Notes: generated by a model from the sequence alone, not told the origin. Positions 1 through 9,942 are shown, counted from the stretch's first letter. The stretch is 57,961 bases of DNA from an uncultured Eubacteriales bacterium (GCA_900314775.1 OMWM01000007.1:1-57961); one strand, 5' to 3'. Made by a program: numbers and translations.

Positions 1-935
1 TTGTTCTGGCTCAGCATATTGAAAATCCATGCGACCGCACCTTTCGCCTGATACCCCGTGAAGGAAGTGATCAGCTCAGGCAGGGACATCAGCGATCCGG
101 CAAAGATTACCGGAATTACGTTGGAAGCATTGATCATAAACGGAATGTTGCTTCCGACACCGCCGACAGCTCTTCTTCCGACCATTTTGGAAGAATTCTG
201 TACCGGTATTCTTACATAGGCATCCTGAAGGCATACGCAGAAAGCAATCATGAAAAGGATAATTGCCAGAATAATGAGGAAGGCAAGGCCGGCCTGCACA
301 ATATTCCTGCCCTTCAGATATGCATCGTATAATGTTCCGATATCCTGCGGCATTCTGGAAACAATGTTGAACAGCAGGATCATCGAAATACCGTTGCCAA
401 CACCGTGCTTTGTAATCTCCTCGCCAAGGAAGATGAGTACAACAGCTCCTGTGATCAGAGCTACAATGACAACAATCACAGCCGGAATGGATTTGACTGC
501 CAGCGAATTGCTGCGGTAAAAAGCAATTCCCATAGCGACGGCCTGCAGTGCGGAGAGACCGATTGACAGGTAAAATGTATACTCATTGATCTTGTCTCTG
601 CCGTCCTGATCCTTCTGGAGTTCTTCCAGTGAAGGAATAATGATCGTCATCAGCTGCATGATGATGGATGCAGTGATATACGGAGTGATGCTGAGTGCAA
701 AGATAGACATCTGACTGAACGAACCGCCTGTCATCATATCAAACAGGCTGACCGCACCGGACTGCTGATTAGCAAACCAGTTTGAAAAGACATCACGGCT
801 GACGCCCGGCACAGGAATCTGTGCGCCGAGCCGCGTGATTACGAGAACCAGCAATGTAAACAGAAGTCCTTTGCGGATGTTCGGAACCTTCAGAATCTTA
901 CCTAAGTCCCAGCCGCCCCTGTATGAATCAGACAT
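1..935 (-). CDS. secY: Preprotein translocase subunit SecY (3' end beyond window)
   Basis: SecY is the pore-forming subunit of the SecYEG channel in the inner membrane. Reading from 935 leftwards gives [19 protein letters not shown], followed by a TM1-type segment and the plug/TM2 region with GVSRDVFSNW and ITPYITASIIMQLM, all typical of SecY. About 311 codons lie in the window; full proteins have about 430, so the C-terminal third is missing because the window ends. The ATG overlaps the rplO stop as TGATG, implying translational coupling. Last visible gene of the spc cluster. Confidence 0.96.
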   Translation of the reverse strand, partial: MSDSYRGGWDLGKILKVPNIRKGLLFTLLVLVITRLGAQIPVPGVSRDVFSNWFANQQSGAVSLFDMMTGGSFSQMSIFALSITPYITASIIMQLMTIIIPSLEELQKDQDGRDKINEYTFYLSIGLSALQAVAMGIAFYRSNSLAVKSIPAVIVVIVALITGAVVLIFLGEEITKHGVGNGISMILLFNIVSRMPQDIGTLYDAYLKGRNIVQAGLAFLIILAIILFMIAFCVCLQDAYVRIPVQNSSKMVGRRAVGGVGSNIPFMINASNVIPVIFAGSLMSLPELITSFTGYQAKGAVAWIFNMLSQN

Positions 936-1375
936 CAGATTACCTCAACTGTACCGCCGAGAGCCTTGATTTTTTCCTCGGCTGAAGCACTGAACTTATT
1001 TGCCTTAACAGTTAATTTCTTAGTAAGTTCGCCGTTGCCAAGTATTTTAACGCCGTCACCGGCTTTGGAAATCGCACCGCTTTCAAGAAGTGCTTCCGGT
1101 GTTACGACAGCGCCGTCTTCAAATCTGTTTAACTCAGATACGTTGATTGCAACGATATCCGGTGTGTTTCTGTTGGTGAAGCCTCTCTTAGGGAGTCTTC
1201 TGTACAGAGGCATCTGACCGCCCTCAAAGCCCGGCCTTGGTGCTCCTGAACGTGCCAGCTGGCCCTTGGAACCCTTGCCTGCTGTCTTGCCGTTGCCTGA
1301 ACCATGTCCACGGCCGACACGGAAATTCTTGCTGTGCGTGGATCCTGCAGCTGGCTTTAATTCTGATAAATTCAT
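935..1375 (-). CDS. rplO: 50S ribosomal protein L15
   Basis: L15 of 146 residues, with the glycine-rich basic N-terminus typical of the family ([19 protein letters not shown]) and the [18 protein letters not shown] motif. It helps late assembly of the 50S subunit. The ATG at 1375 was chosen because an AGGAGG lies 8 nt upstream at 1384-1389; the in-frame GTG at 1384 is inside that ribosome binding site. It lies between rpmD and secY, as in most bacteria. Confidence 0.97.
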   Translation of the reverse strand: MNLSELKPAAGSTHSKNFRVGRGHGSGNGKTAGKGSKGQLARSGAPRPGFEGGQMPLYRRLPKRGFTNRNTPDIVAINVSELNRFEDGAVVTPEALLESGAISKAGDGVKILGNGELTKKLTVKANKFSASAEEKIKALGGTVEVI

Positions 1376-1393
1376 GACGTGCACCTCCTGTGA

Positions 1394-1576
1394 TCAGATC
1401 TCTTCAACTTTTACAAGATGCTTTACCTGGTCAACCATGCCTCTGGTGCATGGATTGTCCGGAAGCTCCACAGACCTGCCGGTCTTGTGAAGTCCTAAAG
1501 CTTCTACAGTTCTTCTGTGCTTCGGAATTGCACCGATTGTTGACTTTACTAAAGTAATTTTAAGCTTACCAGCCAT
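1394..1576 (-). CDS. rpmD: 50S ribosomal protein L30
   Basis: Small 60-residue L30, beginning MAGKLKITLVKSTIGAIPKHRRT and showing the LGLHKTGRSVELPDNP core that is nearly invariant in the family. It is a peripheral large-subunit protein. Length matches the family exactly. It sits 13 nt after rpsE and 18 nt before the rplO start, in conserved spc order. Confidence 0.97.
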   Translation of the reverse strand: MAGKLKITLVKSTIGAIPKHRRTVEALGLHKTGRSVELPDNPCTRGMVDQVKHLVKVEEI

Positions 1577-1589
1577 TTCAAGTGCCTCC

Positions 1590-2099
1590 TTAACCTAAGA
1601 TCTCTTCGACTGTCTTGCCGCGCTTTCTGGCAACTTCCTCAGGAGTAACCAGTTCCTTAAGGCCCTCGATTGTAGCGAGAACGACGTTCTGCTTGTTGTT
1701 GGAGCCGAGAGATTTTGTACGGATATTGGTATAGCCTGCAAGTTCAAGTACGGTACGTGCAGGACCGCCTGCGATGATACCAGTACCCTGTGGAGCACGC
1801 TTCAGCAGTACGGAAGCACCACCGTAGTAACCAATGTTATCATGTGTAATACTGTTGTTCTCATCGAGCGGAACCTCAATGAGCTTCTTGATGGCATCTT
1901 CTCTGCCCTTGCGGATAGCTTCCGGAATCTCTGCAGCCTTGCCGAGACCGGCACCTACATGGCCGTTCTGGTCACCTACTACAACGAGGCAAGCAAAACG
2001 CATGTTACGGCCGCCCTTGACAACCTTGGTTACACGTTTGATGGAAACTACCTTATCTGTTAATTCAAGCTGGTCAGGATCAATAATATTGCGTTTCAT
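1590..2099 (-). CDS. rpsE: 30S ribosomal protein S5
   Basis: S5 (169 residues) has the N-terminal double-stranded-RNA-binding-like domain with [24 protein letters not shown] and a C-terminal domain with the [18 protein letters not shown] motif. It lies at the S4-S5 interface and affects decoding accuracy and mRNA unwinding. Start ATG at 2099 has a GGGAGG just upstream in the 16-nt gap after rplR. No anomaly seen. Confidence 0.97.
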   Translation of the reverse strand: MKRNIIDPDQLELTDKVVSIKRVTKVVKGGRNMRFACLVVVGDQNGHVGAGLGKAAEIPEAIRKGREDAIKKLIEVPLDENNSITHDNIGYYGGASVLLKRAPQGTGIIAGGPARTVLELAGYTNIRTKSLGSNNKQNVVLATIEGLKELVTPEEVARKRGKTVEEILG

Positions 2100-2115
2100 T
2101 CATTTTCCTCCCAAA

Positions 2116-2484
2116 TCAGAACTTAAGGCCGGCTTCCCTTGCCGCATCTGCCAGTGCTTTGATCTTGCCCTGATAAATGTAACCGCCTCTGTCGAAAACA
2201 ACCTCTGTGATTCCTTTCTCCAGAGCTTTCTTTGCTACAGCTGTGCCTACCGCTGCGGCAGCTGCTGCCGTATCGGTATAGTCAAGCTCATCCTTGATTG
2301 CCTTTTCCAGTGTGGAAGCAGCAGCAAGTGTGCTGCCTGTTGTATCATCAATGATCTGCGCATAGATGTTCTTGTTGCTTCTGAAAACAGCCAGACGCGG
2401 ACGCTGTGCAGTGCCGCTGATATGATTGCGCATTCTTCTGTGCTTCTTGACACGAATATCACTTCTGCATGGCTTCGTTACCAT
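2116..2484 (-). CDS. rplR: 50S ribosomal protein L18
   Basis: L18 of 122 residues, which binds 5S rRNA together with L5. It has the family pattern [20 protein letters not shown] followed by [17 protein letters not shown]. The ATG at 2484 (MVTKPCRS) is preferred over an in-frame GTG at 2493, because AAGGAG lies about 10 nt before the ATG but directly abuts the GTG. Gap of 19 nt to rplF. Confidence 0.96.
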   Translation of the reverse strand: MVTKPCRSDIRVKKHRRMRNHISGTAQRPRLAVFRSNKNIYAQIIDDTTGSTLAAASTLEKAIKDELDYTDTAAAAAAVGTAVAKKALEKGITEVVFDRGGYIYQGKIKALADAAREAGLKF

Positions 2485-2503
2485 TCTATTCACTCTCCTT
2501 TAA

Positions 2504-3046
2504 TTATTTCTTACCTGTCTTACCAGCTTTAAGTCTGATCACTTCATCAGAGTACTTGATACCCTTGCCCTTGTACGGTTCAGGTCTTCTCTTATCTCTG
2601 ATCTCAGCAGCATACTGGCCGACTTTCTCTTTATCGATACCGGATACAATGATCGTATTGGCATCTGGAAGTGTTGTGGTAACACCTTCCGGATCGATCA
2701 TCTCGACAGGATGTGAATAACCTAATGATAAGATCAGCTTGTTGCCCTGCTTCTGTGCTCTGTAGCCGACACCCTTGATCTCGAGTTTCTTGGAATAGCC
2801 TTCCGTCACACCGATCACCATGTTGTTAAGAAGTGATCTGGTCAGACCGTGCAGCGCTTTCATCTTCTTGGAATCGTTTGGACGTGTAACAGTGATATTT
2901 CCGTCCTCGACCTTAACTCCCATCTCCGGGAGGACAACTCTCTCAAGAGTTCCCTTAGGTCCTTTTACAGTCACTTTATTATTTTCTGCTATATCTACAG
3001 TAACACCTGCAGGAATAGCGATTGGCATTCTTCCTATACGTGACAT
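2504..3046 (-). CDS. rplF: 50S ribosomal protein L6
   Basis: L6, 180 residues, with two repeated alpha/beta domains. It begins [15 protein letters not shown] and ends with the strongly conserved [26 protein letters not shown] signature, here starting near residue 155. It packs near the sarcin-ricin loop of 23S rRNA. Length is normal (175-185). It is preceded by an AGGAGG-like site and followed by rplR. Confidence 0.97.
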   Translation of the reverse strand: MSRIGRMPIAIPAGVTVDIAENNKVTVKGPKGTLERVVLPEMGVKVEDGNITVTRPNDSKKMKALHGLTRSLLNNMVIGVTEGYSKKLEIKGVGYRAQKQGNKLILSLGYSHPVEMIDPEGVTTTLPDANTIIVSGIDKEKVGQYAAEIRDKRRPEPYKGKGIKYSDEVIRLKAGKTGKK

Positions 3047-3103
3047 GCCCGTACCTCCTATTATACTGCCTTCTGGCAGAATTCTGTATTTATTCTGTTT
3101 TAA

Positions 3104-3499
3104 TTACCAAACGAATGCAAGGACTTCGCCGCCGACGTTCTCACGTCTTGCCTGCTTATCAGTCAGGATGCCCTTATTGGTGGAAATGATGGCAATGCCG
3201 AGACCGCCGAGCACCTTAGGCATGTTGTCAACACTTGCGTAAACACGCAGACCCGGTCTGGAAATTCTCTTCAGTCCGGAAATAACCTTCTGGTTCTTGT
3301 CTGCACCGTATTTAAGTGTGATTCTGATGTCCTTAGCCGGACCGTTTTCTACGAGTTCGTATTTCTTGATATAGCCTTCATCAAGGAGAATCTTGGCGAT
3401 TGCTTCTTTCATCTTCGATGTCGGGACATCGACTGTATCATGTTTTGCAGCGTTTGCGTTACGGATTCTTGTAAGCATATCTGCGATTGGATCTGTCAT
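3104..3499 (-). CDS. rpsH: 30S ribosomal protein S8
   Basis: S8 of 131 residues binds the central domain of 16S rRNA; in E. coli it represses the spc operon by binding its m[19 protein letters not shown] at the start and the C-terminal [20 protein letters not shown] region are diagnostic. Whether the same feedback operates here cannot be told from this sequence. It is separated from rplF by 57 nt with no obvious structure. Confidence 0.97.
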   Translation of the reverse strand: MTDPIADMLTRIRNANAAKHDTVDVPTSKMKEAIAKILLDEGYIKKYELVENGPAKDIRITLKYGADKNQKVISGLKRISRPGLRVYASVDNMPKVLGGLGIAIISTNKGILTDKQARRENVGGEVLAFVW

Positions 3500-3521
3500 C
3501 TGAATTTCCTCCTCTCCTTAA

Positions 3522-3707
3522 TTACCAGCTTGCCTTCTTAACGCCCGGAATCTCACCCTTGTATGCGAGTTCACGGAAGCAAACTCTGCAGATGCCATAT
3601 TTTCTTAAATAAGCATGAGGACGTCCGCAGATTCTGCAACGATTATATTCTCTTGTTGAAAACTTCGGCTTACGCTGCTGTTTGATTTTCATTGACTTTT
3701 TAGCCAT
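3522..3707 (-). CDS. rpsN: 30S ribosomal protein S14, zinc-binding type
   Basis: Short (61-residue) type-Z S14 with four cysteines at 24, 27, 40 and 43 in two CxxC pairs (CRICGRP and CRVCFRE), which form a zinc ribbon. Most Firmicutes keep this short form in the spc cluster; E. coli-type S14 is about 100 residues and lacks the cysteines. It lies 22 nt after rpsH in gene order and 15 nt from rplE. Confidence 0.97.
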   Translation of the reverse strand: MAKKSMKIKQQRKPKFSTREYNRCRICGRPHAYLRKYGICRVCFRELAYKGEIPGVKKASW

Positions 3708-3722
3708 GAAATTTACCTCCTA

Positions 3723-4262
3723 TTATTTTGCAAATGGCATTCCGAATAAACGGATGAGTTCACGTGCTTCTTCATCGGTCTTAGCCGTAGTTACGAAAAC
3801 AACGTCCATACCTCTTACCTTGTCGACCTGATCGTACTCGATCTCAGGGAAAATGAGCTGTTCCTTGAGGCCGAGTGCGTAATTGCCTCTTCCGTCGAAG
3901 GAATCAGCGCTTACGCCGCGGAAGTCACGTACTCGCGGCAGTGCGAGGTTGATCAGTCTGTCGGCGAAATCATACATCTTGTCGCCTCTGAGGGTAACTT
4001 TGCAGCCGATCGGCATACCCTCTCTGATCTTGAAGTTCGCAATGGACTTCTTTGCCTTTGTAATAATCGGGTGCTGGCCTGTGATAATTGTCATATCATT
4101 AACAGCGGCATCCAAGGCCTTGGAGTTATCTTTTGCTTCGCCCACGCCCATATTGACAACAATCTTGCTGAGCTTAGGAACCTGCATAACATTCTTGTAA
4201 CCGAACTTGGAAATCATCGCAGGGACGATTTCTTTGTTGTACTGTTCCTGTAATCTGTTCAC
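3723..4262 (-). CDS. rplE: 50S ribosomal protein L5
   Basis: L5 of 179 residues, a 5S rRNA-binding protein at the central protuberance. Family signatures include [19 protein letters not shown] and [12 protein letters not shown]. The start is taken as GTG at 4262, giving [16 protein letters not shown], because a GAGGAGG site lies just upstream; longer in-frame TTG starts would place that site inside the gene. The resulting length equals the family norm. Confidence 0.95.
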   Translation of the reverse strand: MNRLQEQYNKEIVPAMISKFGYKNVMQVPKLSKIVVNMGVGEAKDNSKALDAAVNDMTIITGQHPIITKAKKSIANFKIREGMPIGCKVTLRGDKMYDFADRLINLALPRVRDFRGVSADSFDGRGNYALGLKEQLIFPEIEYDQVDKVRGMDVVFVTTAKTDEEARELIRLFGMPFAK

Positions 4263-4288
4263 TGTTCTTTCCTCCTCTGACAAAACGA

Positions 4289-4618
4289 TCAGTCGATGAT
4301 CTTGCCTGATGCTTTGGCTACACGCTTCTTGATCGGTTTGCCATTCTCGTCGGTTCCATCAAATACGAAGCCGATTCTTGAAACCTTGCCGTCGTCCAGA
4401 TACATAACGTTGGATGCATCAATCGGTCCTTCTGTTGTGATGATGCCGCCTTCACGGTTTGCAACAGATGGCTTTGTGTGCTTTGTGATCATGTTGAGAC
4501 CCTCAACATAAACACGTCCCTCTTTATGGTTAACGGCAATGACTTTACCTGATTTGCCTTTATCCTTGCCGGCGATAATCTGAACCATATCGCCTTTCTT
4601 GATCTTCATTGTCGACAC
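4289..4618 (-). CDS. rplX: 50S ribosomal protein L24
   Basis: L24, an early-binding assembly protein of the large subunit. The KOW motif is near the N-terminus ([21 protein letters not shown]), followed by the [12 protein letters not shown] segment. The start is ambiguous: GTG at 4618 sits 8 nt after AGGAGG and gives 109 residues; the alternative ATGs at 4624 and 4609 are spaced too close to or too far from that site. Between rplN and rplE, as usual. Confidence 0.93.
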   Translation of the reverse strand: MSTMKIKKGDMVQIIAGKDKGKSGKVIAVNHKEGRVYVEGLNMITKHTKPSVANREGGIITTEGPIDASNVMYLDDGKVSRIGFVFDGTDENGKPIKKRVAKASGKIID

Positions 4619-4631
4619 TGTCATTCCCTCC

Positions 4632-5000
4632 TTACAGAACTTCCGGTGCAAGGGAAACAATCTTCATGAACTGTTTCTCTCTGAGCTCTCTTGCTACAGG
4701 CCCGAAGATACGGGTGCCCTTCGGGTTGCCGTCATCCTGAATGATAACAGCTGCATTCTCATCGAATCTGATATAGGAACCGTCTGCACGGCGTGCGCCC
4801 TTTACGGTACGGACAACAACAGCTGTGACAACGTCGCCTTTCTTAACAACTCCGCCTGGTGTTGCATCTTTGACAGACGCAATGATTGTATCACCAATGT
4901 TGGCATATCTTCTTGTAGAACCACCCTTTACACGGATGCAGAGGAGTTCCTTGGCGCCTGTATTATCCGCAACACGAAGTCTGCTTTCCTGCTGAATCAT
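4632..5000 (-). CDS. rplN: 50S ribosomal protein L14
   Basis: L14, 122 residues, a beta-barrel protein at the subunit interface. [20 protein letters not shown] and the C-terminal [20 protein letters not shown] are near-invariant family signatures. The ATG follows an AGGAGGTAATT site. Start and length agree with the family and there is nothing unusual. Confidence 0.97.
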   Translation of the reverse strand: MIQQESRLRVADNTGAKELLCIRVKGGSTRRYANIGDTIIASVKDATPGGVVKKGDVVTAVVVRTVKGARRADGSYIRFDENAAVIIQDDGNPKGTRIFGPVARELREKQFMKIVSLAPEVL

Positions 5001-5029
5001 GAATAATTACCTCCTGAAATCCGGACAGA

Positions 5030-5287
5030 TTATTTTGCCTTCTCGATAATCTCGACAACTCTCCATCTCTTGTCCTTGGAAAGAGGTCTTGTCTCCATTA
5101 CCCTTACTCTGTCACCGATGCCGCACTCATTGTTCTCATCATGTGCTTTTAACTTGTAAGTTCTATCAACGATCTTCTTGTAAAGAGGATGTTTTACACG
5201 GTCTGCAACAGCAACAACAACTGTCTTGTCCATCTTGTTGCTGACAACCTTGCCGACTCTTGTCTTTCTGAGATTTCTTTCTTCCAC
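5030..5287 (-). CDS. rpsQ: 30S ribosomal protein S17
   Basis: S17 of 85 residues, an OB-fold protein bound near the 5' domain of 16S rRNA. Core [20 protein letters not shown] and the [19 protein letters not shown] region identify it. The start was set to GTG at 5287 ([12 protein letters not shown]), which is spaced 8 nt from AAAGGAG; the upstream in-frame ATG at 5305 overlaps that site and gives an untypical extension. Confidence 0.95.
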   Translation of the reverse strand: MEERNLRKTRVGKVVSNKMDKTVVVAVADRVKHPLYKKIVDRTYKLKAHDENNECGIGDRVRVMETRPLSKDKRWRVVEIIEKAK

Positions 5288-5311
5288 GACAATTACTCCT
5301 TTCACTTCAGA

Positions 5312-5521
5312 TTACTGAGCAGCTTTTGCCTTTTCAGTGATCACTGTCTTGATTCTGGCAATCTTCTTCCTGACTGACTTGAGGCTGCTTGTATTCTCAA
5401 GCTGATTTGTCGCATTCTGGAACCGGAGGCTGAAAAGCTCTTCCTTAGCACTTACCAGATCCTTGTTTAAATCTTCGATGGACTTGTTCTGTAATTCCTT
5501 GATATACTCATTAGTTTTCAC
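5312..5521 (-). CDS. rpmC: 50S ribosomal protein L29
   Basis: L29 (69 residues), a two-helix protein near the exit-tunnel rim. Core [20 protein letters not shown] and the following [12 protein letters not shown] are family hallmarks. The start is GTG at 5521, overlapping the 3' end of rplP by 11 nt, which suggests coupled translation; the longer reading to 5590 would lie wholly inside rplP and add an unrelated extension. Confidence 0.94.
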   Translation of the reverse strand: MKTNEYIKELQNKSIEDLNKDLVSAKEELFSLRFQNATNQLENTSSLKSVRKKIARIKTVITEKAKAAQ

Positions 5522-5948
5522 TGTTATCACCGCCTTCTGTAGCTGCACGTGAAACGATCTTGCACTTGATCGGAAGCTTGTACATAGCAAGACGAAGAGC
5601 TTCCTTAGCGTTCTCTTCCGTTACTCCGGAAATTTCGAAAAGTACACGTCCTGGTTTTACAACAGCTACCCAGTACTCAGTAGTACCTTTTCCGGAACCC
5701 ATTCGGGTTTCAGCAGGTTTTGCTGTTACCGGCTTATCCGGGAAAATCTTGATCCAGACCTGGCCGCCTCTCTTGATGTAACGTGTCATGGCAACACGGG
5801 CAGCCTCGATCTGATTGGATTTGATCCAGCCAGGTTCAAGAGCGACAATACCATAATCACCATAGGTAACCTTATTGCCTCTCATAGCCTTGCCGGCCAT
5901 GGATCCACGGAACTGCTTACGATGTTTAACTCTCTTTGGCATTAACAT
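5511..5948 (-). CDS. rplP: 50S ribosomal protein L16
   Basis: L16, 145 residues, located near the peptidyl-transferase centre and A-site t[24 protein letters not shown] opens the protein, and [22 protein letters not shown] is the conserved core. The ATG overlaps the rpsC stop as TAATG, and GGGAG lies 9 nt upstream. It overlaps rpmC at the 3' end. Normal length. Confidence 0.97.
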   Translation of the reverse strand: MLMPKRVKHRKQFRGSMAGKAMRGNKVTYGDYGIVALEPGWIKSNQIEAARVAMTRYIKRGGQVWIKIFPDKPVTAKPAETRMGSGKGTTEYWVAVVKPGRVLFEISGVTEENAKEALRLAMYKLPIKCKIVSRAATEGGDNSEN

Positions 5949-6610
5949 TATTTATCGCTCCCTTCCTTGGTGTTCTTTACAGGAAGAACCTCACCGCGGT
6001 AGATCCATGTCTTGATACCGATCTTGCCGTAGGTGGTGTCTGCTTCTGCAAAGCCATAGTCAATATCAGCTCTGAGTGTCTGAAGCGGAATAGTGCCTTC
6101 GCTGTAGAACTCTTTACGGGACATATCAGCACCGCCGAGACGGCCGCTTGCTGATGTCTTGATTCCCTTAACGCCTCCTCTTGAGCGCATGGTCTTCTGC
6201 ATAGCGGATTTCATGGCTCTTCTGAAGGAGATACGGTTCTCAAGCTGCTGTGCAATGTTCTCCGCAACGAGCTGCGCGTCGCACTCCGGGAGCTTTACTT
6301 CTCTGATATCGATCAGAATCTTCTTGTCGGTGAACTGCTTTAATTCCTTCTTGATCTTCTCGACTTCGGTGCCCTGACGACCGATTACGATACCCGGCTT
6401 TGCAGTGAAGATGACGATCTTCACTCTGTCAGATGCTCTCTCGATCTCGATCTTGGAAATACCGGCACTGTATAATCTCTTCTTAAGGTAAGTTCTGATT
6501 TTGTGATCTTCGATAAGGTTGTCCGCAAAATCAGCATCAGCGTACCATTTGGAATCCCAGTCTTTGATGATGCCTACTCTCAGGCCATGAGGATTGACTT
6601 TCTGACCCAT
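5948..6610 (-). CDS. rpsC: 30S ribosomal protein S3
   Basis: S3 (220 residues) lies at the mRNA entry site of the small subunit. [20 protein letters not shown] is diagnostic; a KH RNA-binding domain (about residues 39-107) contains the GxxG-type loop in [20 protein letters not shown]. The C-terminal domain contains [17 protein letters not shown]. It lies 4 nt downstream of rplV and is coupled to rplP by stop/start overlap. Confidence 0.97.
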   Translation of the reverse strand: MGQKVNPHGLRVGIIKDWDSKWYADADFADNLIEDHKIRTYLKKRLYSAGISKIEIERASDRVKIVIFTAKPGIVIGRQGTEVEKIKKELKQFTDKKILIDIREVKLPECDAQLVAENIAQQLENRISFRRAMKSAMQKTMRSRGGVKGIKTSASGRLGGADMSRKEFYSEGTIPLQTLRADIDYGFAEADTTYGKIGIKTWIYRGEVLPVKNTKEGSDK

Positions 6611-6614
6611 TTAA

Positions 6615-7010
6615 TTACTCCTCCTTATTGTCGTTCAGGATAATGGTAATGTTGCTCATTCTCTTCTGAATTCTGTAAGCTCTGCCCTGAGCTCTCGGCT
6701 GGATTCTCTTCATGATCGGGCCGTTGCTTGCGTAGCACTCGTCGATATAAAGATCTCCTCTGTTCATACCATTATTGTTGACTGCGTTTGCGATTGCTGA
6801 TTTTAATAATTTATCAATGACAGCAGAAGCGTATCTTGGGCTGTACTCAAGAATAGCCAGTGCTGATTCAACGTCTTTGCCTCTGATGGCATCCAGTACG
6901 TAGCAGGCTTTCTGAACAGGAATTCTTGCATAAGTCAGCTTAGCGCTTGGTCTTGTGTCCTTCTCACTGTTTCTCTGCCTCTTTACCTGGGTTCTGTGTC
7001 CCTTAGCCAT
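6615..7010 (-). CDS. rplV: 50S ribosomal protein L22
   Basis: L22 (131 residues) lines the exit tunnel. The C-terminal beta-hairpin appears as KRIQPRAQGRAYRIQKRMSN, where macrolide-resistance changes are known in other bacteria; no unusual insertion or deletion is seen here. The N-terminus (MAKGHRTQVKRQRNSEKDTR) is slightly longer than in E. coli, which is common in Clostridia. Confidence 0.96.
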   Translation of the reverse strand: MAKGHRTQVKRQRNSEKDTRPSAKLTYARIPVQKACYVLDAIRGKDVESALAILEYSPRYASAVIDKLLKSAIANAVNNNGMNRGDLYIDECYASNGPIMKRIQPRAQGRAYRIQKRMSNITIILNDNKEE

Positions 7011-7039
7011 GGTAATAAGCCTCCTTTCGATTTATACGA

Positions 7040-7318
7040 TCAATGATCTACTTTCTTCTCGTCTTTGGTATGTCCCCTGTAGGTTCTGGTAGCTACGAAC
7101 TCACCGAGCTTGTGGCCTACCATATCCTCTGTGATATATACCGGAACATGCTTTCTTCCATCATGAACTGCAATTGTTAATCCAACCATCGACGGGAAGA
7201 TAGTTGAACGTCTTGACCATGTCTTGATAACAGACTTATCACCGGATGCTTTCATCGCATCGACTTTTTTCATTAAGCTTGCGTCTGCAAATGCTCCTTT
7301 TTTAAGTGATCTTGACAT
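7040..7318 (-). CDS. rpsS: 30S ribosomal protein S19
   Basis: S19 of 92 residues, part of the 30S head with S13. [20 protein letters not shown] and the [22 protein letters not shown] tail region are typical. Good AGGAGG-type site directly upstream, 15-nt gap after rplB, 29-nt gap to rplV. No anomaly. Confidence 0.97.
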   Translation of the reverse strand: MSRSLKKGAFADASLMKKVDAMKASGDKSVIKTWSRRSTIFPSMVGLTIAVHDGRKHVPVYITEDMVGHKLGEFVATRTYRGHTKDEKKVDH

Positions 7319-7333
7319 ACCCTATCCTCCTTA

Positions 7334-8176
7334 TCACTTAAGAACGCTGCCGTCGCGTCTTCTGACAATCATCTTGTTAGAATGTTTATGTTTCTTACGT
7401 GTCTTATAACCAAGAGCCGGTTTGCCCCATGGGGTTGTCGGGCCAGGACGTCCTACCGGAGCCTTGCCTTCGCCGCCGCCGTGCGGATGATCATTCGGGT
7501 TCATAACAGAACCGCGGACATGAGGACGGATTCCCATGTGACGCTTACGTCCTGCCTTGCCGATATTGATCAGCTCGTGATCGATGTTGCCGACCTGACC
7601 GATAGTAGCTCTTGCTTCGATCGGAACAAGTCTCATCTCGCCGGACGGAAGACGCAGAGTTGCGTACTTGCCTTCCTTGGCCATAAGCTGTGCAGCGTTG
7701 CCTGCGGAACGGACGAGCTGTCCGCCCTTGCCAGGATAGAGCTCAATGTTATGAACAAGAGTACCGATCGGAACCTGTGAAAGCGGGAGGCAGTTGCCGA
7801 CCTTGACCTCAGCCTTCGGTCCGTTCATGACTGTGCTGCCCACTGTGAGTCCCTGCGGTGCAAGGATGTATGCCCACTCACCATCTGCATAGCAGATCAG
7901 TGCGATGTTGGCTGTTCTGTTCGGATCATACTCGATTGCCTTAACAGTAGCCGGGATATCATCCTTATTTCTCCTGAAATCAACGATTCTGTATTTTCTC
8001 TTCTCACCGCCGCCGCGGAATCTTACTGTGATCTTGCCCTGTGCGTTGCGGCCTGCTTTGCTCTTCTTGGATACTACCAGGGATTTCTCCGGTGTTGTCT
8101 TCGTGATCTCTGCAAAGTCGGAACCGGTCATATGTCTTCTCGACGGTGTATATGGGTTATAGGATTTAATGCCCAT
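7334..8176 (-). CDS. rplB: 50S ribosomal protein L2
   Basis: L2 (280 residues) is needed for subunit joining and peptidyl transfer. It has the N-terminal OB-like and SH3-like domains and the C-terminal conserved [20 protein letters not shown] motif near the peptidyl-transferase centre, followed by [15 protein letters not shown]. The start [14 protein letters not shown] matches the family. A 70-nt gap with no gene separates it from rplW upstream. Confidence 0.97.
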   Translation of the reverse strand: MGIKSYNPYTPSRRHMTGSDFAEITKTTPEKSLVVSKKSKAGRNAQGKITVRFRGGGEKRKYRIVDFRRNKDDIPATVKAIEYDPNRTANIALICYADGEWAYILAPQGLTVGSTVMNGPKAEVKVGNCLPLSQVPIGTLVHNIELYPGKGGQLVRSAGNAAQLMAKEGKYATLRLPSGEMRLVPIEARATIGQVGNIDHELINIGKAGRKRHMGIRPHVRGSVMNPNDHPHGGGEGKAPVGRPGPTTPWGKPALGYKTRKKHKHSNKMIVRRRDGSVLK

Positions 8177-8246
8177 TGTGGTTTCTCCTTTCAGGTGTCT
8201 GATTTATTATCATGCTTCTCTGCATATAATGTGTATGGCGCCGGGA

Positions 8247-8546
8247 TCACAGACCCTGGAAGATCTCGATCTCTTTGCTGTCCTCTGTCAGCTTTACAAC
8301 AGCCTTCTTGGTCTTGGCTGTCTTGCCGAACGTCATACCGCGGCGCTTCTGCTTGCCTTCACAGTTCATTGTGTTGACGGAAGCTACCTTTGTTCCTTCG
8401 AACATCTTCTCAACAGCATCCTTGATCATGGTCTTGGTTGCTTCCGGATGTACGAGGAATGTATATTTCTTGTCTGCCATCTCGTTCATGCTCTTCTCTG
8501 TTACGACAGGCTTGAGGATGACATCATAGTACTTGATATCTGCCAT
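8247..8546 (-). CDS. rplW: 50S ribosomal protein L23
   Basis: L23 (99 residues) sits at the exit of the peptide tunnel, where trigger factor and signal recognition particle dock. VILKPVVTEKSMNEMADKKY at the start and the TMNCEGKQKRRGMTFGKT loop are family features. The start codon overlaps the rplD stop at 8546, implying coupling. Length is normal for Firmicutes. Confidence 0.96.
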   Translation of the reverse strand: MADIKYYDVILKPVVTEKSMNEMADKKYTFLVHPEATKTMIKDAVEKMFEGTKVASVNTMNCEGKQKRRGMTFGKTAKTKKAVVKLTEDSKEIEIFQGL

Positions 8547-9166
8547 TATGCATACACCTCCGTAATTGCGTTTACGGCATCCTGTGTAAGGACGAGAGTG
8601 TCGTACTTAAGGATATCGTATGTGTTGATTGTGTTGGTGAGCGCTGTCTTGACACCAGGTACATTGTGAGCGGACATCTCTACGTTCTCATCCTTGCCGG
8701 CAAGAACGATGAGGGCCTTCTGTGCCTTGATGTTGTTCATGAACGCTACAAACTTCTTCGTCTTGATCTCATCGAAATGAAGATTGTCGATGACGATCAG
8801 CTTGTTCTCGTTCACCTTGGTTGTAAGCGCTGACTTGATTGCAAGAGCACGCTCTTTCTTGTTGACTTTGATTTCATAATCTCTCGGCTTCGGTGCAAAT
8901 ACCATGCCGCCGCCTGTCCACTGCGGTGCTCTGATGGATCCCTGTCTTGCATGACCGGTACCCTTCTGTCTCCATGGCTTTCTTCCGCCGCCGCTGACCT
9001 CAGAACGGGTCTTGGCGCTCTGGGTGCCCTGACGTGCGCCGGCAAGCTGCGCAACAACTGCCTTGTGCATCAGGTTCTCTTTAACATCTACTCCGAATAC
9101 GGCATCATTGAGATCGATCTCGCCGACCTGTGCGCCTTCCATATTTAAAACAGATACTTTTGCCAT
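8546..9166 (-). CDS. rplD: 50S ribosomal protein L4
   Basis: L4 (206 residues) has a globular domain and the long tunnel-lining loop, visible as RSEVSGGGRKPWRQKGTGHARQ near residues 58-80. In E. coli L4 also represses its own S10 operon by binding the leader RNA; see the structured leader at 10258-10492. Adjacent genes are rplC upstream (24-nt gap) and rplW downstream (overlapping). Confidence 0.97.
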   Translation of the reverse strand: MAKVSVLNMEGAQVGEIDLNDAVFGVDVKENLMHKAVVAQLAGARQGTQSAKTRSEVSGGGRKPWRQKGTGHARQGSIRAPQWTGGGMVFAPKPRDYEIKVNKKERALAIKSALTTKVNENKLIVIDNLHFDEIKTKKFVAFMNNIKAQKALIVLAGKDENVEMSAHNVPGVKTALTNTINTYDILKYDTLVLTQDAVNAITEVYA

Positions 9167-9190
9167 CTGTAAGTCCTCCTTTCTCCGTGA

Positions 9191-9820
9191 TCAGGCCTTG
9201 ACTGAATCTTTCAGCATAACCAGTGAGTTCTTAGGACCAGGAACGGCGCCCTTGACAAGAATGAGGTTCTTGTCAGCATCAACTCTTACTACTTCAAGAT
9301 TCTGAACGGTTGCTCTTACAGCGCCCATATGTCCAGGCATGTGCTTGCCCTTGGCAACACGGCCAGGTGTGGTTGCAGAACCGTTGGAACCTGCATGTCT
9401 GTGATACTTGGAACCATGAGCCATAGGTCCTCTGGACTGGCCGAATCTCTTGATTGCGCCCTGGAAGCCCTTACCTTTGGTGATGCCGGTCGCATCAATC
9501 TTATCGCCTGCGGCGAAGATATCTGCTTTGATCTCCTGACCGACTTCGTAGTTCTCAGCATCATCCAGTCTGAATTCCCTGATAAATCTCTTAACCGGAA
9601 CACCGGCTTTGTCGAACTGTCCTTTTCTCGGCTTGTTGACGAGCTTCTCGCGGATATCGCCAAAGCCCATCTGTACGGCACTGTAGCCGTCCTTCTCTTC
9701 TGTCTTGACCTGTGTTACAACACAAGGTCCGGCTGCAAGCACAGTTACCGGAACGAGTTCTCCGTCTTCCTTGAAGATCTGTGTCATGCCAACCTTTGTT
9801 GTCAAAATCGCTTTCTTCAT
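9191..9820 (-). CDS. rplC: 50S ribosomal protein L3
   Basis: L3 (209 residues), an assembly-initiating large-subunit protein. [20 protein letters not shown] and the central [28 protein letters not shown] region are diagnostic; the latter carries the Gln in the loop near the peptidyl-transferase centre. A strong AGGAGG precedes the ATG. The 122-nt gap to rpsJ contains a small hairpin and a possible internal promoter. Confidence 0.97.
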   Translation of the reverse strand: MKKAILTTKVGMTQIFKEDGELVPVTVLAAGPCVVTQVKTEEKDGYSAVQMGFGDIREKLVNKPRKGQFDKAGVPVKRFIREFRLDDAENYEVGQEIKADIFAAGDKIDATGITKGKGFQGAIKRFGQSRGPMAHGSKYHRHAGSNGSATTPGRVAKGKHMPGHMGAVRATVQNLEVVRVDADKNLILVKGAVPGPKNSLVMLKDSVKA

Positions 9821-9851
9821 AAAGAATGCACCTCCTAAAAAATCTACAGCG

Positions 9852-9867
9852 GAACGCTTATGCGTTC
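9852..9867 (-). promoter_or_regulatory. Small perfect hairpin in the rpsJ-rplC gap
   Basis: GAACGC-TTAT-GCGTTC forms a perfect 6-bp stem with a 4-nt loop, between rpsJ and rplC, about 32 nt before the rplC start. There is no T-run, so it is not a classical terminator. It may act as an mRNA processing or stability element; function unknown. Confidence 0.45.
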
Positions 9868-9908
9868 ATCCTAGAAATATCGAGTACATCTCCGAATTAA
9901 TCGAATCT

Positions 9909-9937
9909 ATATAATCCCAATACTTCAGGTCTGTTAA
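9909..9937 (-). promoter_or_regulatory. Possible internal sigma-A promoter before rplC
   Basis: On the minus strand TTAACA (9932-9937) and TTATAT (9909-9914) are separated by 17 bp. It lies immediately after the rpsJ stop and would start a transcript covering rplC onward. The hexamers are imperfect and it sits inside an operon, so it may be chance. Confidence 0.35.
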
Positions 9938-9942
9938 CTTGA

